64,000 nucleotides of DNA. Origin: Fusibacter_A sp965140735. GTDB lineage: Bacteria > Bacillota > Clostridia > Peptostreptococcales > Acidaminobacteraceae. Below, piece by piece: positions 18,339 through 27,921 of the stretch. The stretch lies in assembly GCA_965140735.1 (NCBI GenBank), contig OZ223306.1, positions 2,356,001-2,420,000 on the forward strand. The letters are read 5' to 3'. A program made the position numbers and the translations under genes. Each line of letters begins with the position of its first letter. The stretch's first letter is position 1. Below the pieces are notes generated by a model. That model had not been told where the DNA came from and ran no database searches. It was given only the letters and a program-made list of their open reading frames with translations.

Positions 18339-20534
18339 CTATATAATAGGAAGCTTTATGGCAATACAAAGGCCGTTTGACATATTTTGAGCTGCAATTT
18401 CACCACCAAAATTTTTTTCAACAATAACTTTAGCAATATAAAGTCCAAGGCCAGTGCCATTGTGTTCTTCTTTTGTCGTGTAGTACATTTCAAATATTTG
18501 GGCTAATTTTTCTTCAGCTATCCCGCCGCCTGTATCCTCAATTTCAAGGTGCACATGATGATCCACTTCTCGACATCTCACACTGATTTTTCGTTGTTCT
18601 GAATTATTCAGTACAATGGCGTCAATGGCATTTTTTAAAATACTAAACAGAACCTGCGAAAGCTGATTTGGTCTTCCCAGCATTAAGATATCCCTCTCAA
18701 AATCCATTGAAATTTCAATGTTATTAAGTCGAATACTCTCTCTTAGAAAATCAATTGTTTGATCTAATATTTTCGACATTAAAAAATTTTCTTTATCGTT
18801 TTTGGGGTTGAAAAAGAACCTAAAATCATCAATGGTTCGTGACATATATTTGATGAGTTCTTGCAAGCGTTGTCCTTGATTCTTTAATAAATCATCATCG
18901 AGTTCATCAAAGGCATAGGCATCTTCTATATTATTAAAAATCATCGATATACCACTAAGTGGTTGTCGCCATTGGTGTGCAATGCTCCCAATCATTTCAC
19001 CCATTGCAGCAAGTCTAGATTGATAAATCATCAAGGCTTCTTTCCGTTTATTTTCCATCATTTCAGCTTCAAATCTTTTTTTCATCGTAATGTCTCTTGA
19101 AATCATAACCATTTGATTTGTATTTTCAAAAGCCATTGGCTTAATATTAATCTCCACTGGAATTTCCTTACCATGGTTACCCTTTAAGACATCTTCAAAA
19201 ATATAACTTTGATGTAACAATAAATCCGCCTTAATTTCATAGAGTTTTTCAGTTGTCACGCAAGTACTAATATCTTGATAGTGCATTTGAAGTAAGTGTT
19301 CTTTTGTATAGCCCAAAGATTGCGTTACTTTTTGATTAACTTCTTTGATCCGAGCATTTTCTCCGACATCTATCACAAAAATACAATCTGAACCTGCTTC
19401 AAATATGTTTTCAAACTTATTCTTGCTCTGAATCAACTCTTTTTCCAGCACAATACGCTGATTGATATCTACTTCAAGTTCCTCGTTAAGTTCCTTTACT
19501 TTCACAAGAAGTGCATGTTCTTTTGCAACGAGGGCTTGATCTTTCTTAACTCTATACAGATACAATAATGTGGTGACAAAAATCAATATAATGAAAAAAT
19601 TGATGATGATGATATTGTAGGTACGTTTTTTTAAAAAAGAGACTACTTCCACGTAATCTTTTGATACATTCATAATCCAAAAATCGTCTCCTATGCGAGC
19701 TGGTGAATAGGCGCTGAATTTCTTGACACGCTTTTCCAGATTATCATTAAACCAAAGTGAATGGTAAATACCTACGCCAGATTCACCTCGTTTTTGTTTT
19801 TCTACAAGCGCTTGAAGTTCAGACCAGTCAAAATTTGGATAAGCGGTGGTTCTAGCTTCCATGACATCTACACCTATATCTTTGGCATTAGGATGCATAA
19901 TTAGAATACCATCTGAATCTTTTACAGAAGCATAACCCTTCTCACCAGCCTTAACTGGTACAATGAAAGCATGATAAATAGTTTCGAGTTTAATCTTAAC
20001 ATAGAGCACACCACTGATTTCCCCATCTGTTACAACAGGCTGCAAAATATTGATATACAATTTACCTTGTTCATCATAAATATCGCCTACAATTGATTTT
20101 TGTTGCTCATATAGTTTCTTAAAATCGGAGTCTATACCGTGTCCATAGTCTGTAATTGGATATGTGTAAATTTCGTCTCCTTTGCTATCAATTAGGCGTA
20201 TTAATTCTATGTTATCTGCTTGGATGCTATAGTAGTCTTCGATATTTTGAAAAGCAGCTTCAGTAATTAATCCTTTTTGTTGTGCAATATAATTGCTTAT
20301 AAAATATCTATTTTTAGCCAAAATTTCAAGATTATGCGTCTGATTGACAAAAAAACGTTCTAAGCTATCTGCCACCGTATCCGCTAGTGAAAGGAGTTGA
20401 GATTGTTCGATCTGTATGACATTGTCTTGAACCGCTCTATAATTATAATAGGAGGCCAGTACAATAACCATCATCACAGCTATTGCCGTCAAAAATATAA
20501 AGACACTTTTTAATTGTCGCTTTAGTTTTTTCAT
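18339..20534 (-). CDS. Sensor histidine kinase with dCache-like and PAS domains
   Basis: A 731-residue membrane kinase. Two membrane helices (about residues 10-32 and 320-342) flank a large extracytoplasmic sensor with a dCache-like pattern (EKGYASVKDSDGILIMHPN). A coiled region and PAS domain (FEAGSDCIFVID) lead to a HisKA domain with the phospho-accepting histidine in GSIAHQWRQPLSG, then a HATPase with N-box NAIDAI, EDTGGGI and GTGLGLYIAK. The start at 20534 has AAAGGA at good spacing; an ATG ten codons earlier has none. The HQWRQPL type is common in proteobacterial and clostridial kinases paired with stand-alone regulators. Confidence 0.92.
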   Translation of the reverse strand: MKKLKRQLKSVFIFLTAIAVMMVIVLASYYNYRAVQDNVIQIEQSQLLSLADTVADSLERFFVNQTHNLEILAKNRYFISNYIAQQKGLITEAAFQNIEDYYSIQADNIELIRLIDSKGDEIYTYPITDYGHGIDSDFKKLYEQQKSIVGDIYDEQGKLYINILQPVVTDGEISGVLYVKIKLETIYHAFIVPVKAGEKGYASVKDSDGILIMHPNAKDIGVDVMEARTTAYPNFDWSELQALVEKQKRGESGVGIYHSLWFNDNLEKRVKKFSAYSPARIGDDFWIMNVSKDYVEVVSFLKKRTYNIIIINFFIILIFVTTLLYLYRVKKDQALVAKEHALLVKVKELNEELEVDINQRIVLEKELIQSKNKFENIFEAGSDCIFVIDVGENARIKEVNQKVTQSLGYTKEHLLQMHYQDISTCVTTEKLYEIKADLLLHQSYIFEDVLKGNHGKEIPVEINIKPMAFENTNQMVMISRDITMKKRFEAEMMENKRKEALMIYQSRLAAMGEMIGSIAHQWRQPLSGISMIFNNIEDAYAFDELDDDLLKNQGQRLQELIKYMSRTIDDFRFFFNPKNDKENFLMSKILDQTIDFLRESIRLNNIEISMDFERDILMLGRPNQLSQVLFSILKNAIDAIVLNNSEQRKISVRCREVDHHVHLEIEDTGGGIAEEKLAQIFEMYYTTKEEHNGTGLGLYIAKVIVEKNFGGEIAAQNMSNGLCIAIKLPII

Positions 20535-20615
20535 GAAAATATTTCCTTTGGTTTTTTTCATCATTATATGTGACCAACGAAGAATTCACAAGTATTATTG
20601 AACAATGTATTGTCT

Positions 20616-22589
20616 CTATACAATAAATTTGAAAGCTTGTTCTGTCATTTGATCACTACAACTTTTAAGCTTTATAGCTTGCGCCTCAATGGCGTTAATA
20701 GATACTTTTAATTGCCCCGTTTGATCTGCTGTCTGTACAATTTCTGCTGAACTACTCTCTATTGCATTTGAGATTTGGGACATCATCTCTCTTACAGAAT
20801 GTGCACTCTTTTCTATGCCATTCATTTCAGTCGTAAGCGAATTAAATGAGTTTAAGAGTTCTGAGGCACGGTTTAGATATACATCACCTGACTCAATCAT
20901 TTTATCATAGTCTGATAAAATCGTATGATCTATAAAACTCAAGATATTTTGAATTTCCTGTTCCATTGTGCTTATGGAGCCCATCACAAGAGCAGAGACT
21001 TTATTGATTTCCATTGCCGCCTCTTGACTGACAATCGCAAGTTTTCTAATTTCATCTGCAACGACACTGAATCCCTTGCCTGCTTCACCTGCTCTAGCAG
21101 CTTCTATAGCTGCATTTAGTGCTAAGAGATCGGTTTGATCTGAAATATCGAGAATTGTCTTTGTAAGTGATTGAATTGCACGGGTTTCATGTGCGTCTTT
21201 AAGTGCTATAACAAGTGCGTCTTTTGTTTTCTGATAGAGCAAAAGCGTCTTGTTCTTAGCAGCTAAGCTTTCAGTTTGAATTTGTTCAGATTTTATTTGA
21301 AGTGCGTTTGTTAATGCCACATTTTCTAAAGTATCCTTAGAAATACCCTGTATTGCTATAAACATCTTTTCGGTTACTGCTTCTATAGAAACCGTTGAAG
21401 CTGTCACTTCTTCCATATTTGCAGAAAGATTCTCAGCTCTTTCATTGATATTGCTTGCCTTTAAGATGACATCATCCATATTGACATATAGTGCATCTGA
21501 AATGACTTCAAGGGTTTTTATGTTGTCATGCAAAACGATGATCAATTTTTTAAACCGGTTGATCATTTTATTAAAACCATTTGCAAGCCATCTAAATTCA
21601 TTATCATTTGGTGCCCTCAATGTGTAGCTCAGATTCATTTCGTGTTCTAGTCGCTCCAGATCTCTTGTCAATACTTTAAGGGGGTTCGAAATCATACTGA
21701 AAATCCAAATTGAAAAGATAAGTACCACTAGAGTAGATAAGATTGCTGCTCTTTTAGCACCTTTTATTGTACCTTCTTGGACTTGAGATTGACTTAGTGA
21801 CAAAGATTCTTTTATGGTTATTGCCGAATCACTAATTTTTTGTGTCTCAGATATTAAGACCAGTGATTGAATTTTCATTTGATCATCGAGCATCTCAATT
21901 TTTTGTATGGTATCATTAAATTCTAAGAAGGCAACCTTCATTTTCTGCCTTTCTCGAGCATCTATAGGTGCCTTATCTAAAAGTATCTCAATCTCATCAA
22001 TTGTCATCTTTGCAAGTGCTAAAGCATCCTTTTTACCTTCACTCAGATATGTTTGTTTAAAATAAAAGAGTTGCGTCATTTTCACTTTTAATGTCGTTAA
22101 TAGATTGGATTTACTTTCTGTAGGCACTTGTGTTTCGAGGTGGCTTTTTTCAATTGCTAAAAAATCAGTTTCTATGCGACGTGTTTGTTCGTTCAAATGG
22201 AGTACATTTTGATCTCGATCTCTCTTGTCCGTTGCAAAAGCACCCACTGCACTTTTATATTTTGAAATTGAATCTTGTATAGTTAAAAGGCTTTCTTTGT
22301 ATTCTTCCTGCTCTAACTGCTCTAAACCAGCAGTAGTTAAACCTTCTGTTTCCTCAATTTTAAGTTTGATATCATCATATAATGCTTCATCACCGCTGTT
22401 TTTATATTTTTCTTGATTGAGTAAAATAATTTCTATATGCGATAGTATTTCATTCATGCTGTTTAAAAAAGCTTGAGAATTTCCTTGATTCGTAATTTGA
22501 TTTACAGTATAAAATGATGCTCCCATAATAATAAGCATCAAAAGCACATAACTCAAAATCAAAATAGATCTTAATCGATATTTTTTCAT
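20616..22589 (-). CDS. Methyl-accepting chemotaxis protein
   Basis: A transmembrane chemoreceptor of 657 residues. A first membrane helix (about 6-25) and second (about 281-300) flank an all-helical periplasmic-type sensor of about 255 residues, probably a four-helix bundle. A HAMP-like segment follows, then the long coiled signalling domain with the conserved tip QTDLLALNAAIEAARAGE and GKGFSVVADEIRKLA. The start at 22589 has GGGGG five bases upstream; the earlier TTG start is unlikely. It lies 81 bp upstream of the histidine kinase gene, so the three signalling genes may form one transcript. Confidence 0.93.
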   Translation of the reverse strand: MKKYRLRSILILSYVLLMLIIMGASFYTVNQITNQGNSQAFLNSMNEILSHIEIILLNQEKYKNSGDEALYDDIKLKIEETEGLTTAGLEQLEQEEYKESLLTIQDSISKYKSAVGAFATDKRDRDQNVLHLNEQTRRIETDFLAIEKSHLETQVPTESKSNLLTTLKVKMTQLFYFKQTYLSEGKKDALALAKMTIDEIEILLDKAPIDARERQKMKVAFLEFNDTIQKIEMLDDQMKIQSLVLISETQKISDSAITIKESLSLSQSQVQEGTIKGAKRAAILSTLVVLIFSIWIFSMISNPLKVLTRDLERLEHEMNLSYTLRAPNDNEFRWLANGFNKMINRFKKLIIVLHDNIKTLEVISDALYVNMDDVILKASNINERAENLSANMEEVTASTVSIEAVTEKMFIAIQGISKDTLENVALTNALQIKSEQIQTESLAAKNKTLLLYQKTKDALVIALKDAHETRAIQSLTKTILDISDQTDLLALNAAIEAARAGEAGKGFSVVADEIRKLAIVSQEAAMEINKVSALVMGSISTMEQEIQNILSFIDHTILSDYDKMIESGDVYLNRASELLNSFNSLTTEMNGIEKSAHSVREMMSQISNAIESSSAEIVQTADQTGQLKVSINAIEAQAIKLKSCSDQMTEQAFKFIV

Positions 22590-22714
22590 TTTTACCCCCA
22601 AAAAAGATAGACTTTTTTACATCTAAAGACCTCATCTAAAGCTTTGTTTAAGCGCTTAGTGCTGCCCTTCACTTCTGTCTCCTAACTGGTTCTTGACTGA
22701 TTGTTGTATAATAA

Positions 22715-22740
22715 CTAAAGCCACCTTTCGGTGGCTTTAG
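22715..22740 (-). terminator. Terminator after tctA
   Basis: A perfect 11-bp stem (CTAAAGCCACC with GGTGGCTTTAG) with a 4-base loop lies 20 bp beyond the tctA stop. On the minus strand TTATTATA follows, a moderate T-tract. It marks the end of the citrate operon. Confidence 0.75.
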
Positions 22741-22760
22741 CAAACTTCAGGACAATACTA

Positions 22761-24272
22761 CTAAGCTTGAGCACTACCTGTTTTTTTAAATATATTTGAG
22801 AAAATTTTCTTAATAGCAGGATATGCTACTGAGATTACTGTAATTAATATTAAAGCTTTTGCTAAAGGTGACTCCACGAAAATACCTAAGTTGCCATCTG
22901 CGATTCTAGTAGCCTGTCTAAAAGATTGCTCCATTGTGCCGCCCACAATAACAGCTAGGATCATCGGTGCTGTTGGCATTTTTATTTTCTCCATAAAATA
23001 TCCAAGTACACCAAATACGATCAAGATATAAAAATCAACTATAGAGTTAGAAATTGCATAAGTACCAACAAAAGCTAGTCCTAATACCAATGGATACAAA
23101 ATTTTAGGGGGTACTGCTAAGACTCTAACAAGGATACCTGCCATTGGAATATTAACAATTGCAAGTACAAAGTTTCCGATGACCATACTTGCGATTAGAC
23201 CCCAAGCCACATCTGGATGCTGAGTGAAGAGTAACGGCCCTGGCTGAATGCCAAGCATTAAAAGTGCACCCATCATAATCGCTGTGGTCCCTGAGCCTGG
23301 AATTCCCAGTGTTAACATTGGGATAAAGGCCCCTACAGATGCCGCATTGTTTGCCGCTTCTGGAGCAGCAAGGCCTACAATTTCACCTTTTCCAAAACCT
23401 TCTGGTTCTTTAGATAATTGTTTTTCATTATTATATGCCATCAAAGATGCCATCGTTCCACCTGCACCTGGCAATGCACCTACAATAAAACCAAGCGGTG
23501 TACTTCTAAGAATTGGCAACCATGTTCTTTTCCATTCTTCTTTTGTAATCCAAATTCTTCCGAATTTTGTTTGCGGTACTTTTTTCCCGTCTTTGATTTC
23601 TTTAAATGCCTTGAAAACTTCTCCAAGTGCATATAGTCCAATAATAACAACTAAGAAATCAATTCCCGTTTGTAATTCTAATACGCCAAATGTGAATCTT
23701 GAAATACCAGATTGTGCGTCAATTCCAACAGTTGCAATCATCAATCCGAAGGCTGTTGAAATAAATCCTTTAACCATATTGCCTTTTGACATCGATGCTG
23801 TCATTGACAAGGCTGTGATCATTAATAAAAAATATTCTGCTGGTCCAAATTTAAGTGCAAATTTTGCAACTGGGGTTGCGAGCATAATTAAAAATACAAC
23901 TGAAATAAGACCACCAATAAATGAAGCAATCGCACTAATTGCAAGTGCCGATTCTGCTTTCCCGTTCATTGCCATTGGGTAACCATCAAACGTTGCTGCA
24001 AGTGCTGCACCGTCTCCTGGTGTATTGATCAGAATTGAACTTCTAGAACCTCCAAACATTGCCCCATAGTAAACACCTGCCATTGTAATCAATGAAGCCG
24101 TTGGGCTCATAGAAAATGTAAGTGGTAAAAGTACTGCAACTCCAGTGGCAGGGCCCAATCCTGGCAACATGCCTACAATCGTTCCCAAAACGCCCCCGAA
24201 GGTTATTAAAAGTAAATGATACGGTTGAACAGCGACTGCTAACCCCGCAAACAAGTGATGTAATACTTCCAT
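22761..24272 (-). CDS. tctA: Tripartite tricarboxylate transporter, large permease TctA
   Basis: The main channel subunit of a solute-binding-protein-dependent secondary transporter. Its 503 residues contain about 11-12 membrane helices. The family signature GMLPGLGPATGVAVLLPL lies near residue 35, with a repeat-like GFIVGALPGAGGTMAS in the second half, reflecting the internal duplication of TctA. It is the last gene of the run after tctC and tctB, directly behind citrate lyase genes, so citrate is the likely substrate. Confidence 0.95.
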   Translation of the reverse strand: MEVLHHLFAGLAVAVQPYHLLLITFGGVLGTIVGMLPGLGPATGVAVLLPLTFSMSPTASLITMAGVYYGAMFGGSRSSILINTPGDGAALAATFDGYPMAMNGKAESALAISAIASFIGGLISVVFLIMLATPVAKFALKFGPAEYFLLMITALSMTASMSKGNMVKGFISTAFGLMIATVGIDAQSGISRFTFGVLELQTGIDFLVVIIGLYALGEVFKAFKEIKDGKKVPQTKFGRIWITKEEWKRTWLPILRSTPLGFIVGALPGAGGTMASLMAYNNEKQLSKEPEGFGKGEIVGLAAPEAANNAASVGAFIPMLTLGIPGSGTTAIMMGALLMLGIQPGPLLFTQHPDVAWGLIASMVIGNFVLAIVNIPMAGILVRVLAVPPKILYPLVLGLAFVGTYAISNSIVDFYILIVFGVLGYFMEKIKMPTAPMILAVIVGGTMEQSFRQATRIADGNLGIFVESPLAKALILITVISVAYPAIKKIFSNIFKKTGSAQA

Positions 24273-24281
24273 TTGATCCTC

Positions 24282-24779
24282 CTAGAGATTTATAAAAGGC
24301 GTCATTGGTAAACTGATGCCCAAGAGATAGAAGAAGATATAATATACGATGCCACTGAAAAGAAGTGCCACAATGCTATTCTTAACCCATTTTTTACCGT
24401 TCGTAATGGATAACATTGCCATCATAAATATAAATGTCGAAATAACATAACCAAAATGTTCTAGAATAAGTGCGTATACAATTGATGTTACAACAGTTGC
24501 CGCAATCATCCTTTGACTGTGTTTATCATTATCTGTTGCCATTTCTTTAGCTTTTTGAAATGCTCTTTTAGTAGATTCTAAATCACTTTTTAAGACTAAA
24601 ATAATACCAAATACAATCATACAAGCTGCCAAAATGAGTGGGAACATGGACGGTGCTAAAGGATTTCCCATTGGGCTTCTCTTTATGTTGTAAGATAAAA
24701 GACCATATACAACCCCAAGCACTACAGAGATAATACCCGTAAGGAAATCATAATTAGTCGTCTTTTTATTGTTTTCCAT
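24282..24779 (-). CDS. tctB: Tripartite tricarboxylate transporter, small permease TctB
   Basis: The small membrane subunit of TctABC, with four predicted helices in 165 residues. It has the usual TctB plan: poorly conserved, a first helix near residue 10, and a final pair of helices separated by TNGKKW. The start at ATG 24779 (MENNKKTTNYDF) is preceded by GGAGG; the longer frame upstream reads through an intergenic hairpin and is not real. It ends 9 bp before tctA. Confidence 0.88.
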   Translation of the reverse strand: MENNKKTTNYDFLTGIISVVLGVVYGLLSYNIKRSPMGNPLAPSMFPLILAACMIVFGIILVLKSDLESTKRAFQKAKEMATDNDKHSQRMIAATVVTSIVYALILEHFGYVISTFIFMMAMLSITNGKKWVKNSIVALLFSGIVYYIFFYLLGISLPMTPFINL

Positions 24780-24796
24780 AATGCCTCCATTTATAA

Positions 24797-24822
24797 GGGG
24801 GGCCCTCAGAGAGGGCTCTCCC
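24797..24822 (-). promoter_or_regulatory. Intercistronic hairpin between tctC and tctB
   Basis: A GC-rich stem-loop (GAGGGC/GCCCTC core extended by G/C-rich arms) lies in the 57-bp gap just after the tctC stop, with no T-tract. Such hairpins often protect the 3' end of a binding-protein message and lower expression of the following permease genes. The role is inferred from position. Confidence 0.5.
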
Positions 24823-24836
24823 AGATATATCAATTC

Positions 24837-25904
24837 CTATTGAACTGCTAACAGACCAATTTCATCCATTATCGTTTTGTATTCTTCGTTTTTCTCGCTT
24901 AAAAATTGAGTGAAATCTGCTTGATTCATGTAAGCATCAGCCCAACCATGTTTTGCACGTTCAGCTTTCCATTCATCAGTTTCAACCATTTTAGCCAATG
25001 CATCTTGCCAGAAATCTACTGCGTATTGAGGCATGTTTGGAGCACCAAATAGGCCTCTCCAGTTTTCAAAAGTTGCATCAATGCCTTGCTCTTTACAAGT
25101 TGGAATTTCTGCAAGCATACCTTCACCAACTCTTTCAGCACCTGTATGTGCAAGAGCAATTAAATCGCCACTTTCGATTAAAGACTGAACATCACCAAGA
25201 CCAGTTGTCAATAAATCGACATGACCGCCTAAGATTTGAGCAGTTGCAGTACCATCTTGGAAACTGATATAATCGATATCTTTAAGGTTTTTAACACCTG
25301 CTGCTTTAGCGATAATTAAAAATTGGATATGATCCATAGAACCAGCTGATGAATTACCACCAATTTTTACACTTTTAGGATCTGCTTTAAGTGCGTCCAT
25401 AACATCTTTAATTGATTTGTATTTAGAATCTTTCGGCACTACAAATGCACCGTAATCAGTGATTAATCTAGCAAGTGGTGTTGTGTTTTTATAGCTGTAC
25501 TCACTTGAACCATTTAAGTTGATTAATAAGATTGGTGGTGAATAAACAGAAACTAATTTTTCTGAACCTTCTTGAGTTTGCATGTAAGCGAGGTTTACAC
25601 CACCGCCACCGCCTGAATTATTTGTAATAGGCATCGGACTATCCACTAATTTTGTATCCTTTAAAACCTTAGCAACTGTTCTAATTGTTAAATCCCAGCC
25701 TCCGCCTGCGCCACCTGGTGCGATAAATTCGAGCGCGCCTTTTGGATAATCTGATTTTGTCTCAGATGCCACTTCTGTTTCTGTTCCAGCTGCTGGAGTT
25801 GATTCAGTTTTTGCAGCTTCTTTAGGTGCACACCCCGTTAAGGTCATTGCACCAACAAGTGAAAGTGCCATTACTGATGACCACAATTTTCTTCTTAAAC
25901 CCAT
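24837..25904 (-). CDS. tctC: Tripartite tricarboxylate-binding lipoprotein TctC
   Basis: An extracytoplasmic binding protein delivering tricarboxylates to TctAB. A signal peptide ends in the lipobox LTGC (cysteine near residue 25), fitting a lipid-anchored form in a Gram-positive. The mature protein starts its fold with GALEFIAPGGAGGGWD and contains NNSGGGGGVNLAYMQT and KIGGNSSAGSMDHIQF, typical TctC/Bug family segments. It has 355 residues. It lies 40 bp after citX, which places the transporter in the citrate lyase transcript. Confidence 0.94.
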   Translation of the reverse strand: MGLRRKLWSSVMALSLVGAMTLTGCAPKEAAKTESTPAAGTETEVASETKSDYPKGALEFIAPGGAGGGWDLTIRTVAKVLKDTKLVDSPMPITNNSGGGGGVNLAYMQTQEGSEKLVSVYSPPILLINLNGSSEYSYKNTTPLARLITDYGAFVVPKDSKYKSIKDVMDALKADPKSVKIGGNSSAGSMDHIQFLIIAKAAGVKNLKDIDYISFQDGTATAQILGGHVDLLTTGLGDVQSLIESGDLIALAHTGAERVGEGMLAEIPTCKEQGIDATFENWRGLFGAPNMPQYAVDFWQDALAKMVETDEWKAERAKHGWADAYMNQADFTQFLSEKNEEYKTIMDEIGLLAVQ

Positions 25905-25944
25905 TCTCGTTTCCTCCTATAAATTCATTTCATAGCATTATATC

Positions 25945-26454
25945 TTAAAGCGCATTGGCTTTTGAGATTAAAAATAATTCAAGTTCTGATAAGGCATGTA
26001 CCCTACCTCTAGCACATTCATAAGCGGGTTGATCACATATATAACACTTACGAACACCTTTATTCATAAATGATCTTGTAAGTGACTGGCCCGTTTCATC
26101 ATAAACATCAAGATCAAAGATTCTACCAATTGAATGATTTTCCTCAATTCGGATACACAGTTCTTTTACATCTATTGCTTTTGAAGTCACATAGAATACA
26201 CTCACATACTCCACTGGTTCAACGCGCTCTTTCAATCTAAAGGTAACCTCATCATACTCTATACCTTCATGGTCAAATGATTCTTTTACACATCGGACCG
26301 CTTCATCAAATAACTTTTGAGCCCACTTTGACTTTTTATTAGGCCCTGGAATATTTACTCGGACTACCAAAACAGTTCTTGTATCACTATTCACAAGACT
26401 TTGTATAAAGGCTTCTTTAATATCCCTATATTCAAGGAGTTTTTCAAGGCTCAT
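25945..26454 (-). CDS. citX: CitX, transfers the prosthetic group to citrate lyase acyl carrier
   Basis: Apo-citrate lyase phosphoribosyl-dephospho-CoA transferase. It attaches the CoA-like prosthetic group made by CitG to the serine of CitD. The family signature is present: GRIFDLDVYDETG, then RSFMNKGVRKCYICDQPAYE with the CxxC pair, then CARGRVHALSELE. Its 169 residues match stand-alone CitX. It lies 5 bp after citF. Confidence 0.93.
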   Translation of the reverse strand: MSLEKLLEYRDIKEAFIQSLVNSDTRTVLVVRVNIPGPNKKSKWAQKLFDEAVRCVKESFDHEGIEYDEVTFRLKERVEPVEYVSVFYVTSKAIDVKELCIRIEENHSIGRIFDLDVYDETGQSLTRSFMNKGVRKCYICDQPAYECARGRVHALSELELFLISKANAL

Positions 26455-26459
26455 AAATA

Positions 26460-27911
26460 TTACCCTCTTTTATAAATGCGATCTAATATTGAGCCATCTC
26501 TGTACTCAATCATAGCAACCACTTGTTCCTCGAATGGAATCGGCGCTGCCTTACCCACGATTTGCTCTGCCTGTTCTATGAGAGCTTCTATTGAAACAAT
26601 TGGTAAATTGGTTTTAGAAAGGATTTCTATTAAATCCGTTCTTTGAGGATTAATAGCCAGTCCTCTTTCTGTAACAAGCACATCTACTGTGTTACCTGGT
26701 GTGATAATACTCGTCACTTTATTTATGACGGTTGCAAGACGCCCTCTATAAAGGGGGGCTACAATAATTGTATTTTTAGCAGATTGAGCGGTATCACAGT
26801 GTCCACCAGATGCCCCCATAATCACACCATCAGATCCAGTCATAACATTAACGTTAAAATCTTTATCAATTTCAAGTGCGCTTAATATGACATAATCTAA
26901 ACCGGATGCGATACAGCCAAGATTAGATGGATTGGCATATTCAGAGGCACTAATTTCATGATGGTTCGCATTTTTTGAAATAGATGCTGCTGCAATTAAA
27001 TCAAAACTTTGAACATCAAATAAGTGCTTAACATAACCTTCTTCTAAAAGATCCACCATAGGTTGAGTGATCCCACCAAGGGCAAACCCTGCTTTTATAT
27101 CATCCTTGATCATGGCTTCTCTGAGGTAACGCGTCACAGCAAGTGAAGCGCCGCCAGAACCTGTTTGAAATGAAAAGCCTTCTTTATACTCAGGTAATGC
27201 TGTAATCACTCTCGAAGCGTATTCTGCAATTTTGAGCTCTTTGGGATTTTTAGTATAGCGTGTTGCACCCGATGCAATACCTTCTGGATCGCCTATTTCA
27301 TCTACTTTTACGATATAATCCACTTGCTGTTGCTTAATACTTGCAGGCATATTAGGATATGCACACAAATCATCCGTCACAAGAATTACAGTATCTGCAT
27401 ACTCTGCATCTACCATGGCATATCCCAGAGAACCACATGTTGTATTAGAGCCATTTCCACTGGCATTTCCCATTTCATCACATCTTGGAACTGCTAAAAA
27501 TGCCACATCTATTTTAACTTCTCCTGCTTCAATAGCACGCGCTCTCCCACCATGACTTCTTATGATGACAGGCTTTTCCATATGGCCTTCTGATATGAAT
27601 TCAGCAAGCTTTCCACGCATACCACTGGTATGAATTTCTTTAACAACACCTGTTTTGATAAGCTCAATCAAGGGTTCATGAACTTTACTAAGTGAGCTTG
27701 GAATAATGGTTAAATCCTTTATACCAAGTGCTGCAATGTGCTTCAGAACTAAATTTGTTGTGTAATCACCTTCTCTAAAATGATGGTGAAAAGAGATGGT
27801 CATGCCGCTTTTTAGACCTGATTTTCTGATAGCCTCTTCAAGTGAAGGCACCATTTTAGATTTATTGTCATAAATTTTAATTTGTTTTCCGTGTTTTCTC
27901 ATTTCATTCAC
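26460..27911 (-). CDS. citF: Citrate lyase alpha subunit (acetyl-ACP:citrate transferase)
   Basis: Exchanges the acetyl on the acyl carrier for citrate, forming citryl-ACP. Its 483 residues and segments such as SGLKSGMTISFHHHFREGD, SGMRGKLAEF and VMTGSDGVIMGASGGH are those of CitF, a CoA-transferase-fold protein. Two starts are possible, ATG at 27911 or three codons later; AGGTG fits the second better and TAGGAG the first. It lies 10 bp after citE in the cit run. Confidence 0.95.
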   Translation of the reverse strand: MNEMRKHGKQIKIYDNKSKMVPSLEEAIRKSGLKSGMTISFHHHFREGDYTTNLVLKHIAALGIKDLTIIPSSLSKVHEPLIELIKTGVVKEIHTSGMRGKLAEFISEGHMEKPVIIRSHGGRARAIEAGEVKIDVAFLAVPRCDEMGNASGNGSNTTCGSLGYAMVDAEYADTVILVTDDLCAYPNMPASIKQQQVDYIVKVDEIGDPEGIASGATRYTKNPKELKIAEYASRVITALPEYKEGFSFQTGSGGASLAVTRYLREAMIKDDIKAGFALGGITQPMVDLLEEGYVKHLFDVQSFDLIAAASISKNANHHEISASEYANPSNLGCIASGLDYVILSALEIDKDFNVNVMTGSDGVIMGASGGHCDTAQSAKNTIIVAPLYRGRLATVINKVTSIITPGNTVDVLVTERGLAINPQRTDLIEILSKTNLPIVSIEALIEQAEQIVGKAAPIPFEEQVVAMIEYRDGSILDRIYKRG

Positions 27912-27921
27912 CTACTGTCTC

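Noticed and set aside
23248..23982. A long plus-strand open frame of 244 codons opposite tctA
   Set aside because: It lies entirely antisense to a clear TctA gene in the mirrored frame, is proline/isoleucine-rich without known motifs, and has no ribosome binding site.
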